The notes: generated by a model from the sequence alone, not told the origin. Shown: positions 6,845 through 13,584, numbered from the stretch's first letter. The stretch: DNA of 13,584 bases from Deltaproteobacteria bacterium UBA7527 (GCA_002478225.1 DLMV01000086.1:3883-17466); one strand, 5' to 3'. Numbers and translations are program-made.

Positions 6845-9117
6845 AGAATGATCTGAATATTGTAGGCAAGCGCGTCGCGAGAAGCGACTCTCTTGCCAAG
6901 GTTACGGGGGAGGCGCGTTACACGTCTGACATAAAACTCCCGAACATGCTCGTCGGAAAGGTGCTGAGGAGTCCTTATCCGCACGCAAGGATCATCCGCA
7001 TTGATCTCAGCCAGGCGTTAAAGGTGCCTGGCGTGAAGGCAGCCATCAGCGGTTTTGACGCTTACGGGATCAAATGGGGCGTCTTCCGGTATACCCAGGA
7101 CCACGCTATGCTCCCCACCGACAAGGTCCGTTATATCGGCGAAGATGTGGCGGCTGTTGCAGCCGTTGATGAAGAGACCGCGCTGGCAGCCCTTTCATAC
7201 ATCAAGGTGGACTACGAGCCCCTGCCTGCTGTTTTCGATCCTATAGAGTCGATGAAGGACGGTGCGCCTCAGATCCACAAAGAATATAAGAACAATATCA
7301 ACATCCACATTCATATCGATGTTGGCGAAGTCGATAAGGCCATGGAAAATGCCTTTCTCGTCCGCGAGGACACCTTCAAGGCGGCAGGCGAGGCATATGC
7401 GATGATGGAGCCTTACGCAGTCGTCGCTTCCTACAAGAACGGCTTCCTTGATCTCTGGATGCCCAATGCCGGGCCCCATGTCCGCGCCAAGGCCCTTTCC
7501 AATCTCCTCAAGATGCCTCTCAACAAGGTGCGTGTCCGCCATATCAACTCAGGAGGCGCCTTTGGTGGAAGGTCCGAGGTAGCGCCCGCCGACCTCGTTG
7601 CATCACTCTTATCGATCAAGGCCGACAGGCCGGTAAAGCTTACTCATTCCCGCGAAGAGAACGCTACGAGTTCAAGGCAGATCCACGATATCATCGCTAC
7701 TGTTAAAACAGGTATGAAAAAGGATGGGACCATCGTTGCGAAGGACTACAAGGTGATCTATAATGGCGGCGCTTACAGCTCCACAGGCCCGATCGCCACA
7801 TCGATACCCTTCTATGTATACGAAGAATGCTACCGTTTTCCCAACGTCCGGTATAACGGATACCGGGTGTTCACCAACAAAGGCATCCGGGGAATGTACG
7901 GCTGCCACGGGAGAGCCTTCCTGGCAGGGAATGAGGCGCAGATGGACCTCATGGCAAAAGAGCTAGGCATGGACCCCGCGGAGATACGCCTCAAGAACGG
8001 CCTCAAACCCGGAGAGATGACAGCAACGAAGTCGAAGATCACAAGCTGCGGCCTGAAAGAGACGATCGAGGCGGCCTCGGAAAAGACCGATTTCAAAAAG
8101 AGATGGGCCAGAACGACAAGGTTCAAAGGGATCGGCATGGGGTGCGTTGCCATCATGTGCGGCTTCCCTATGGGATTCCGCTCAGGCTCATCTTGCTATG
8201 TGAAGATAAACGACGACGGCCAGGTGACGCTCGTAAGCGGTCTTGTTGACAACGGTCAGGGGAATGAGTCGATGCTGATCCAGGTTGCCTCCGAGGTCCT
8301 CGGCGTACCCATGGAGGACATCAACCTCATATGCGCCGATACAGAGGTCACGAACCTCGACCCTGGATCATATTCACAGGCTGCCGCATTCGTGGGAGCC
8401 AATGCAGTAAAGGCTGCCTGTGAGAACGCTCGAAAGAGGATCGTTGCTATTGCTGCTGAAAAGCTCGGTGTAAAAGAAGCGGATATCGGATTGAAAGACC
8501 GAATGGCATATTTTGTAAAAGAGCCGGATAAAAAGATGCCCATCTCATGGGTGGTGCGTGAGGCGTTCTTCAGAGGAGAACCGATCGTAGCTACGGGTTC
8601 CTTCTTCCCCAACATCGATTTCGAGAGGGAATGGGTCTCGAGACCCTGGGGCCAGATGGCAGGGACATTTTCCTTCGGAACGTCCGTGGCGGAAGTGGTC
8701 ATTGACCCGGAAACAGGGAAGGTGACGGTCCCCCGTTTTACAGCAGCCCACGATTGCGGGCATCCTATCAACCCTATGGCAGTGGAAGGACAGATGGAAG
8801 GCTCGATCCTGCAGGCAGGAGTGGCAACGGTCACCGAGGGGAACCTCTGGGATGAAGGGTATTTACTGAACCCTGATCTCCTGGAATACAAAGTGCCGCT
8901 GGCATGCGATATGCCCGATATGGAAACGATCATCGTTAGCTCACACGATCCCGCAGGACCCTTCGGGGCGAAGGAAGGCGGCCTTACTGTCCGCATGAAC
9001 GCATACAGCGCCGTAGCTTGTGCGGTCACCAATGCAACGGGCGAGCTCTTTGAAGAACTGCCGCTTACGCCTGACAGGATGTTGCGCTTGCTGGAACGGA
9101 AAAAGGGGGTGAAGTAA
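6841..9117 (+). CDS. hcrA: 4-Hydroxybenzoyl-CoA reductase-type molybdenum (alpha) subunit
   Basis: This 758-residue large subunit belongs to the xanthine dehydrogenase family. It has the N-terminal a/b hammerhead domain (VGKRVARSDSLAKVTGEARYTSDI onward) followed by the molybdopterin-cytosine-dinucleotide binding domains. Visible motifs are GGAFGGRSE (238-246), the GIRGMYGCHGR arginine block, VDNGQGNES, and GAKE with the presumed catalytic E712. Length matches known HcrA (~769). With HcrB and HcrC it would reductively remove the para-hydroxyl of 4-hydroxybenzoyl-CoA to give benzoyl-CoA in the cytoplasm, with ferredoxin as usual donor. Two blocks differ from what I recall of the family: YSQAAAF where SSR is common, and GAKEGGLTVR where GAKEAGEG-like sequence is common. 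The substrate may therefore differ. ATG 6841 is preferred over GTG 6814 because AAGGGGGT precedes it. Its stop overlaps hcrB as TAATG. Confidence 0.75.
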   Translation: MKNDLNIVGKRVARSDSLAKVTGEARYTSDIKLPNMLVGKVLRSPYPHARIIRIDLSQALKVPGVKAAISGFDAYGIKWGVFRYTQDHAMLPTDKVRYIGEDVAAVAAVDEETALAALSYIKVDYEPLPAVFDPIESMKDGAPQIHKEYKNNINIHIHIDVGEVDKAMENAFLVREDTFKAAGEAYAMMEPYAVVASYKNGFLDLWMPNAGPHVRAKALSNLLKMPLNKVRVRHINSGGAFGGRSEVAPADLVASLLSIKADRPVKLTHSREENATSSRQIHDIIATVKTGMKKDGTIVAKDYKVIYNGGAYSSTGPIATSIPFYVYEECYRFPNVRYNGYRVFTNKGIRGMYGCHGRAFLAGNEAQMDLMAKELGMDPAEIRLKNGLKPGEMTATKSKITSCGLKETIEAASEKTDFKKRWARTTRFKGIGMGCVAIMCGFPMGFRSGSSCYVKINDDGQVTLVSGLVDNGQGNESMLIQVASEVLGVPMEDINLICADTEVTNLDPGSYSQAAAFVGANAVKAACENARKRIVAIAAEKLGVKEADIGLKDRMAYFVKEPDKKMPISWVVREAFFRGEPIVATGSFFPNIDFEREWVSRPWGQMAGTFSFGTSVAEVVIDPETGKVTVPRFTAAHDCGHPINPMAVEGQMEGSILQAGVATVTEGNLWDEGYLLNPDLLEYKVPLACDMPDMETIIVSSHDPAGPFGAKEGGLTVRMNAYSAVACAVTNATGELFEELPLTPDRMLRLLERKKGVK

Positions 9118-10061
9118 TGATACTGCCGAGGTTTGAATATAAAAAGGTACAGAGCATAGCCTCCGCGATTGCCCTGTATAAGAAGCACAAAGGAAAGGTC
9201 CGGTATCTTGCCGGCGGGACGGATCTTGTCCCGTTATTAAAGCTAAGATTGGCAACACCGGCGGTCGTCATCGATCTGAAAGGGATCGAGGAGCTGAAGA
9301 CTATTTCCCGTCATGGCGGATGGCTCGCAATAGGCGCCAATGTTACGCTCTTTGATCTCAAGAACGATCCCGCGGTAAAGGAATATTTTCCCGCCCTTTA
9401 TGAATCCCTCGACGCTACTTCCTGTGAAACGCTCCAGATGCGGGGCACAATCGGCGGGAATATCCTCCAGGATGTCCGCTGCCTGCAGTACAATAAATCC
9501 ATGGAGTGGAGAACTGCCAGGGGATTCTGTTTCAAGATGGGAGGGAAAACGTGCAACGTTGTCCCCAATGCAAAGACGTGCTTTGCCAACTATTGCAGCG
9601 ACAACGCGCCGGCGCTTATCACTTTGTCGGCAAAGGCAAGGCTTTCAGGCCCTGGAGGAGAACGAACAATAAAACTGGAGAAGATATTCAACGGCGCCGG
9701 CAGAAGACCTTTTGCGCTTGAGGCAGGAGAGATCCTCACCCGAATACTTATCCCGCTGAAAAAGACGAAAGGCGCTTATGAAAAGCTGCGCGTCAGGGAT
9801 TCAATGGACTACCCACTGGTTGGCGTGGCTGTTTCCGTTGCAGATGGCAAGGTCAGGGCCTGCGTGGGCGGTATCGGCCCTGAGCCTCGCGTATACGATC
9901 TTAAGAGCGCGAACGATGGAGCTGTAAATGAGGCTGCAGATAAGGCGTATACAGACGCGAGGCCGGCATCGAACACAGTGTTATCCGCTGCCTACCGGAA
10001 GAAGATGGTTCCTGTCCTCTTGAAAAGGGCGGTGAAAAAAGTTATGCAGGGGGGTAAATAA
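9117..10061 (+). CDS. hcrB: 4-Hydroxybenzoyl-CoA reductase-type FAD/[4Fe-4S] (beta) subunit
   Basis: This 314-residue FAD-binding subunit of the CO dehydrogenase/xanthine dehydrogenase type has the flavin motifs YLAGGTDLVPLLK (30-42) and MRGTIGGNI (108-116). Its telling feature is an insertion after the second flavin motif with cysteines C122, C138, C146 and C155. This is the loop that holds the additional [4Fe-4S] cluster in the HcrB subunit of 4-hydroxybenzoyl-CoA reductase and is absent from ordinary xanthine dehydrogenase FAD subunits. The arrangement RCLQYN...RGFC...KTC...KTC follows the known HcrB pattern closely. The cluster is thought to let electrons run backwards, from ferredoxin to the Mo site. 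The gene overlaps both neighbours by one base (TAATG), suggesting coupled translation and a balanced complex. C103, C160 and C249 are further cysteines of unknown role. Confidence 0.85.
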   Translation: MILPRFEYKKVQSIASAIALYKKHKGKVRYLAGGTDLVPLLKLRLATPAVVIDLKGIEELKTISRHGGWLAIGANVTLFDLKNDPAVKEYFPALYESLDATSCETLQMRGTIGGNILQDVRCLQYNKSMEWRTARGFCFKMGGKTCNVVPNAKTCFANYCSDNAPALITLSAKARLSGPGGERTIKLEKIFNGAGRRPFALEAGEILTRILIPLKKTKGAYEKLRVRDSMDYPLVGVAVSVADGKVRACVGGIGPEPRVYDLKSANDGAVNEAADKAYTDARPASNTVLSAAYRKKMVPVLLKRAVKKVMQGGK

Positions 10062-10525
10062 TGAAAACGATGAAGGTCACCCTACAGGTGAATAACGAAA
10101 AGGTCGATCTCCAAGTAAGACCTTATGAGACCCTTCTGGAAACCCTCAGGGATAGGCTTGACCTTACCGGGGCAAAAGAGGCATGCGGCATGGGGGCTTG
10201 CGGGGCATGTACGGTTGTAGTGAACGGGGTGCCTTTGAGATCCTGCCTTGTCCTTACTCCGGAAGTTGATGGCGCAGAGATCACAACCGTCGAAGGACTT
10301 AAAAAAGACAAAAAACTCCACCCGCTGCAGGAGGCCTTCATGGAGAAAGGGGCTGTTCAGTGCGGTTTTTGCACCTCAGGCATGCTCATGACCGCAAAGG
10401 CGCTCCTTGATAGAAATAAAAAGCCGACGAAAAAGGAGATCGTCAGGACGATATCTTCAAATATATGCAGGTGCACGGGCTATAAGAAGATCATCGAGGC
10501 CGTCGAGGCAGCGGCAAAGAGATAG
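10061..10525 (+). CDS. hcrC: 4-Hydroxybenzoyl-CoA reductase-type [2Fe-2S] (gamma) subunit
   Basis: This 154-residue iron-sulfur subunit has a plant-type ferredoxin N-terminal domain with C42, C47, C50 and C62 (CGMGACGACTVVVNG..LRSC). A helical C-terminal domain carries C101, C104, C136 and C138 (CGFCTSGM and CRCTGY). All eight ligands for two [2Fe-2S] clusters are present. It passes electrons between the flavin subunit and the molybdenum site. Length is close to the ~160 residues usual for small subunits of this family. The ATG is inside the TAATG overlap with hcrB. The next gene, a MoaD-like carrier, starts 67 bases later. Confidence 0.88.
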   Translation: MKTMKVTLQVNNEKVDLQVRPYETLLETLRDRLDLTGAKEACGMGACGACTVVVNGVPLRSCLVLTPEVDGAEITTVEGLKKDKKLHPLQEAFMEKGAVQCGFCTSGMLMTAKALLDRNKKPTKKEIVRTISSNICRCTGYKKIIEAVEAAAKR

Positions 10526-10592
10526 GCACAGGTCCTACGGAAGAAAAGGTAAGTAAAAGAAATTACGGAAGGGTAGCAAAGGATTTTTCGGT

Positions 10593-10886
10593 ATGAAAAT
10601 AAAGGTCAAGGTTGACTCCAACCTCCGAATAAAAAATGTGTTTGAACCCCCTTTAGAATTAGAACTAAGAGCTGATTCAAATACTCTGAAGGATGTTCTT
10701 GAAAAACTTTACGATATGTATCCCTACCTAAGGTTCATTGACAAAGGTGAGATGGGGGATGACCTGCGCAACATTTACCTGAACGGAGAAAGCCACTTTA
10801 CCTTCGCGGAAGGCCTAAAGAAAAGGATCAAAGAAGGCGACACGGTTCGCGTGGAAGCATACATGGACCCTCTGGCAGGCGGGTAA
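10593..10886 (+). CDS. MoaD/ThiS-family sulfur carrier protein
   Basis: This 97-residue beta-grasp (ubiquitin-like) protein ends exactly in Gly-Gly (DPLAGG), the tail that is adenylated and thiocarboxylated in MoaD and ThiS. The pattern DTVRVEAYMDPLAGG near the end and TLKDVLEKLYDMYP in the middle fit MoaD-like proteins. MoaD is the small subunit of molybdopterin synthase, donating sulfur to precursor Z. Its place directly after the three molybdoenzyme genes suggests a carrier serving this enzyme. A tungsten-cofactor or other small-modifier role is also possible, since archaeal-type MoaD-like modifiers look similar. AAAGGA (10578-10583) is a modest ribosome binding site. Base composition is somewhat more AT-rich than in the hcr genes. 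Confidence 0.75.
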   Translation: MKIKVKVDSNLRIKNVFEPPLELELRADSNTLKDVLEKLYDMYPYLRFIDKGEMGDDLRNIYLNGESHFTFAEGLKKRIKEGDTVRVEAYMDPLAGG

Positions 10887-10900
10887 AAAGGCGGACAATA

Positions 10901-10947
10901 GCTCATGGCTCATAGCCGGCAGAAAATGCTAATGTTCGGAGCTTGAT
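10901..10947. repeat. Degenerate intergenic repeat, copy 1
   Basis: The stretch begins GCTCATGGCTCATAG, two near-identical heptamers, and continues with GCAGAA and CTAATGTTCGGAGC. The same ordered blocks (ATGGCTCATAG, GCAGAA, CTAATATCGAAGC) recur just after the last gene at 13462. Both copies start soon after a stop codon. The remainder of the gap to 11061 is AT-rich, and I see no gene or clear terminator in it. Confidence 0.4.
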
Positions 10948-11061
10948 TTGAAGTAATATGTAAATGTTCTGATAAGAGATATTATGTTAACTATTATCTT
11001 AACCTAAATATCTTTTTCAGCTTATACCTTCCCCTTTCCGTTCTAGTTCAGGATTTCTCTA

Positions 11062-11089
11062 TACGAAATACGAACTACGATTTACGATC
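11062..11089. repeat. Four tandem 7-base TACGANN repeats
   Basis: TACGAAA, TACGAAC, TACGATT and TACGATC follow each other without gaps. The array ends four bases before the minus-strand acyl-CoA dehydrogenase stop codon. A phased heptamer with a constant TACGA core is unlikely by chance. The role is unknown. Confidence 0.5.
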
Positions 11090-11092
11090 TTT

Positions 11093-12271
11093 TTAGGGCA
11101 TGAAATTTCTGAAGATGTCCCTTGCAATGACTATCCTCTGTATCTGGTTCGTCCCTTCATAGATCTGTGTTGCCTTTGCATCCCTCATCATTCTTTCTAC
11201 AGGGTAATCTTTTGTATATCCGTACCCTCCGAGTATCTGTACCGCGTCAGTAGTGACCTTCATTGCAACATCTGCTGAGTAGACCTTTGCCATTGCGGAC
11301 AGCTTGTCTACCCCGATCGCGCTCATTTTGTCGCGCTCGTATACCTTCATGTCAAGCAGATGCGCTGCGTCGTAGACAAGCGCCCTTGCTGCCTCAACGT
11401 GGGTCGCCATGTCGGCGACCATAAACTGTATCCCTTCGAAATCAGCGAGCTTCTGGCCGAACTGGACCCTTTTCCATGCATATTCTGTAGAAAAATCCAG
11501 GGCTCCCTGAGCAATTCCGACAGCTTGTGCTCCAACAGCAGGCCTTGAAAGGTTCAGCGTCGTCATTGCTATATCCCAACCCTGGCCTTCTTTGCCTAAT
11601 AGATTTTCTTTAGTAAGCCGGACATTATCGAACATGATCTCTGTGATATCGGAGCCGATCATACCCATTTTGTCTTCGCTTTTCCCAATGATAACGCCAG
11701 GATAGTCCCTTTCAACGTAAAAAGCGGATATCCCATTTGTTCGCAGCTTCGGGTTCGTGTTGGCAAATACCGAGTAAAGCTGGGCATTTGCGCCGTTTGT
11801 GATCATTGATTTTTTACCGTTCAAATAATAATATTCTCCGTCCTTAAAAGCGGTTGTCCTCATATGCGACGCATCTGATCCCGCCTCCGGCTCTGTTAAG
11901 CAAAAGGCCACGAGGTACGGCCTTTCAGGGTCAGCGATCTTTTTGTATATGTACTCCTTTTGTTCCTCGTTAGCCGATACCATGATAGGCATTATGCCCA
12001 CGTTGTGTGCAAGCGGTATCAGCGACGACGCGCCTGAAACCTTCGCTATCTCTTCAATGACAAGACACAGCGACGTGATATCTCCGTCAAGTCCTCCAAA
12101 CCTCTCGGGCAGCATGAGGTACAAAAAACCATGCTTTTTATATATATCGACAAGATCCCAAGGGAAAGCGCCTGTTCTGTCTATCTCTTTTGCCCTCGGG
12201 GCAACCTTTTCTTTCGCCAGCTTTTCAGCTATCTTTTGTATCATGCTGTGCTTTTCAGAAAGATTTAACAT
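11093..12271 (-). CDS. Acyl-CoA dehydrogenase
   Basis: This 392-residue FAD enzyme of the acyl-CoA dehydrogenase family introduces a trans-2,3 double bond into an acyl-CoA and passes electrons to electron-transfer flavoprotein. It has the N-terminal helical domain, the FAD/substrate block CLTEPEAGSDASHMRT, a middle beta domain (KMGMIGSDITEIMFDNV), and a C-terminal helical domain with KRVQFGQKL, QILGGYGYTKDYPVERMMRD and IYEGTNQIQR. The expected catalytic base is the glutamate in IYEGTNQ (about E372). The sequence is of the short-chain/butyryl-CoA dehydrogenase type, but the acyl substrate cannot be fixed. It could serve ring-cleavage products of aromatic degradation or fatty-acid oxidation. 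A strong AAAAGGAGG sits 8 bases before the ATG. It is divergent from the DUF362 gene, with 84 bases between. Confidence 0.92.
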   Translation of the reverse strand: MLNLSEKHSMIQKIAEKLAKEKVAPRAKEIDRTGAFPWDLVDIYKKHGFLYLMLPERFGGLDGDITSLCLVIEEIAKVSGASSLIPLAHNVGIMPIMVSANEEQKEYIYKKIADPERPYLVAFCLTEPEAGSDASHMRTTAFKDGEYYYLNGKKSMITNGANAQLYSVFANTNPKLRTNGISAFYVERDYPGVIIGKSEDKMGMIGSDITEIMFDNVRLTKENLLGKEGQGWDIAMTTLNLSRPAVGAQAVGIAQGALDFSTEYAWKRVQFGQKLADFEGIQFMVADMATHVEAARALVYDAAHLLDMKVYERDKMSAIGVDKLSAMAKVYSADVAMKVTTDAVQILGGYGYTKDYPVERMMRDAKATQIYEGTNQIQRIVIARDIFRNFMP

Positions 12272-12291
12272 CCAGCAAGCCTCCTTTTAAG

Positions 12292-12321
12292 TTGACAAAA
12301 TCGTTCTACTTCTAACATAAT
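12292..12321 (+). promoter_or_regulatory. Sigma-70-like promoter of the DUF362 gene
   Basis: TTGACA (12292-12297) is followed after 18 bases by CATAAT (12316-12321), five of six matches to the -10 consensus. Transcription would begin about 28 bases before the ATG at 12356, and AAAAGGAG (12341-12348) is the ribosome binding site. The element lies in the 84-base divergent gap. I saw no equally good promoter for the minus-strand gene. Confidence 0.55.
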
Positions 12322-12355
12322 TTTTCTATAAATTAAACAAAAAAGGAGCCGGCAA

Positions 12356-13459
12356 ATGTCCACAGTCTATTTTACCGATCTGAGGTCAACGCCTAAAAGA
12401 AGTGTTCTCGATAAGGTCGGAGACCTCCTGAACCGCGTCAAGCTCAATACAAAGGTCAGGAAGAATGACCTCGTTGCCGTCAAGCTTCATTTTGGCGAGA
12501 TGGGGAATACGGCCTACCTGAGACCTGTATTCCTCCGGGTTGTCGTTGAAAAGGTAAAAGGCGCAGGCGGCAGGCCATTCCTTACCGATACGAACACCCT
12601 TTACACAGGCTCCAGGAGCGACTCGGTCAACCATCTTACAACTGCCATCCAGAACGGCTTTGATTATTCCTGCGTCGGCTGCCCTATTATTATCGCAGAC
12701 GGTCTCAGGGGCCGCAGTGGGATCAAGGTCCCGATCAAAGGAAAGGTGCTTAAGGAAGCGATCATTGCAAGGGAGATCAGTGACGCTGATGCCATGGTCG
12801 TTGTCACGCATTTTAAGGGACATGAGCTTTCGGGGTTTGGCGGCTCCATAAAGAACATCGGCATGGGCTGTGCGACACGCGAAGGCAAGCTCATCCAGCA
12901 TAGCAACGTAGCGCCGCAGATAAACGTCCAGACCTGTGTGGGTTGCAGGATGTGCGTTGGGTACTGCCCTGCCGGTGCGATCACCGTCCAGGAGAAGAAG
13001 GCTTCCATCAACGCGAAGAAATGCATCGGCTGCGGCGAATGCATCATTATATGTCCTTCAAAGGCGATCGAGATCCAGTGGAACGAATCACCCGACATCT
13101 TTCAGAAAAAGATGGTCGAATATGCCTGCGGCGCGCTCAAAGGAAAAGAGAAAAAGGCCGTCTTCCTGAGCTTTGTCATGCAGGTAAGCCCGGCCTGTGA
13201 CTGTTACCCTAACAGCGATGCGCCTATTGTAAAGGATATAGGCATTCTCGCCTCGGCAGACCCTGTTGCCATCGATGCCGCATCATGCGACCTTGTTAAC
13301 AACGAAGAATCGATCCAGGGTACGGCGATCAAGGCACCGCTAAGGAGAGGCGAAGACAAGTGGCGCGCGCTCTACCCTTCCATTGACTGGAATATACAGC
13401 TCGACCATGCCGTAAAGATGGGACTTGGCGAGAGGGAATACACGCTCGTGAAGATCTGA
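12356..13459 (+). CDS. DUF362 protein with two [4Fe-4S] ferredoxin clusters
   Basis: This 367-residue protein has a DUF362 domain split around a bacterial-type ferredoxin insert. The N-terminal part shows VAVKLHFGEMGNTAYLRP (41-58), GGRPFLTDTNTLYTG and VVVTHFKGHELSGFGGSIKNIGMG (148-171). The insert has two CxxCxxCxxxC motifs: C194, C197, C200, C204 and C223, C226, C229, C233. The C-terminal part, with CDCYPNSDAPIVKDIGILASADPVAID, completes DUF362. No signal peptide or membrane segment is visible, so it is probably cytoplasmic. Proteins of this kind are frequent in anaerobes and are presumed redox proteins, but no reaction is established for this type. The acyl-CoA dehydrogenase lies divergently upstream, so an electron-transfer link is possible but not shown. 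Confidence 0.9.
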   Translation: MSTVYFTDLRSTPKRSVLDKVGDLLNRVKLNTKVRKNDLVAVKLHFGEMGNTAYLRPVFLRVVVEKVKGAGGRPFLTDTNTLYTGSRSDSVNHLTTAIQNGFDYSCVGCPIIIADGLRGRSGIKVPIKGKVLKEAIIAREISDADAMVVVTHFKGHELSGFGGSIKNIGMGCATREGKLIQHSNVAPQINVQTCVGCRMCVGYCPAGAITVQEKKASINAKKCIGCGECIIICPSKAIEIQWNESPDIFQKKMVEYACGALKGKEKKAVFLSFVMQVSPACDCYPNSDAPIVKDIGILASADPVAIDAASCDLVNNEESIQGTAIKAPLRRGEDKWRALYPSIDWNIQLDHAVKMGLGEREYTLVKI

Positions 13460-13461
13460 GA

Positions 13462-13500
13462 ATGGCTCATAGTTCATAGCAGAACTAGATCCTAATATCG
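13462..13500. repeat. Degenerate intergenic repeat, copy 2
   Basis: ATGGCTCATAG, then a second CATAG, GCAGAA and CTAATATCGAAGC-like blocks repeat those seen at 10905-10944 in the same order and orientation. It starts three bases after the DUF362 stop codon. No coding potential is seen. Confidence 0.4.
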
Positions 13501-13539
13501 AAGCACAAAATCCTAAACAATATCTAAACTCAACTATCA

Positions 13540-13584
13540 AATGTTCAAAACAAAAGCCTTCATACATTTTGAATTTTGAACATT
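13540..13584. repeat. Inverted repeat at the window end
   Basis: AATGTTCAAAA (13540-13550) and TTTTGAACATT (13574-13584) are perfect 11-base inverted arms with a 23-base loop. TTTTGAA is also tandemly repeated at 13567-13580. The arms are AT-rich and no T-run follows inside the window, so a standard intrinsic terminator is not supported. The element may continue past the window edge. Confidence 0.5.

Noticed and set aside
8256..9188. 310-codon open frame on the minus strand
   Set aside because: It lies wholly opposite hcrA and the start of hcrB, which have clear family motifs; its translation shows no recognisable domain and is rich in serine and proline, as antisense shadows often are.
10536..10571. 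Repeated TACGGAAG between hcrC and the MoaD-like gene
   Set aside because: There are only two 8-base copies in purine-rich leader sequence; this could be chance or ribosome-site-like sequence.
10981..11008. GTTAA/TTAAC hairpin as terminator after the MoaD-like gene
   Set aside because: The stem is only five AT-rich pairs and no T-run follows at the right place.
1..13584. Mobile elements, CRISPR arrays, tRNA or rRNA genes
   Set aside because: I saw no transposase or integrase motif, no regularly spaced repeat-spacer units and no RNA gene signature in either strand.

Overview
The window reads as chromosomal DNA of a strictly anaerobic bacterium. The most likely source is a syntrophic, aromatic-degrading member of the former Deltaproteobacteria (Desulfobacterota, Syntrophorhabdus-like). 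This rests on gene content: a molybdenum-containing 4-hydroxybenzoyl-CoA reductase-type enzyme with the extra Fe-S loop typical of anaerobes, a LUD-domain protein, a DUF362/ferredoxin protein and an acyl-CoA dehydrogenase. The lineage is inferred; no rRNA or tRNA gene is present to confirm it.

Region 1 (1-3409, + strand) is a tightly spaced housekeeping run. It holds the 3' end of a LUD-domain gene, a stand-alone IMP cyclohydrolase (the N-terminal half of PurH only), purD, and a decarboxylating dehydrogenase of the isocitrate/isopropylmalate family. A small Fis-like DNA-binding protein on the minus strand (3398-3679) converges on it with a 12-base overlap.

Region 2 (3680-3903) is an AT-rich divergent control region. 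It has a sigma-70-like promoter, a perfect odd-centred palindrome TGTATACTGTATACA placed at the expected transcription start, and an extended -10 promoter for the Fis-like gene in the opposite direction.

Region 3 (3904-10886, + strand) looks like one operon. It encodes a VOC-fold protein, a saccharopine-dehydrogenase-like oxidoreductase, a glutamate-1-semialdehyde-aminomutase-like PLP enzyme, a possible 11-codon leader peptide, three subunits of a hydroxybenzoyl-CoA-reductase-type enzyme (Mo, FAD plus [4Fe-4S], and 2x[2Fe-2S]) and a MoaD-like sulfur carrier ending in Gly-Gly. The three reductase genes are joined by TAATG overlaps. MoaD would help supply molybdopterin to the reductase. Pairing amino-acid-type enzymes with this reductase is unusual and is the best candidate here for an undescribed catabolic module, perhaps acting on a nitrogen-bearing aromatic or acyl-CoA compound. 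The substrate cannot be read from the sequence.

Region 4 (10887-13584) holds an intergenic stretch with short repeats, an acyl-CoA dehydrogenase (minus strand) and a divergent DUF362/2x[4Fe-4S] protein (plus strand) with a good promoter between them. The window ends in AT-rich repeat-like DNA that shares elements with the 10.9-kb intergenic stretch. No mobile element, CRISPR array, RNA gene or convincing intrinsic terminator was found.
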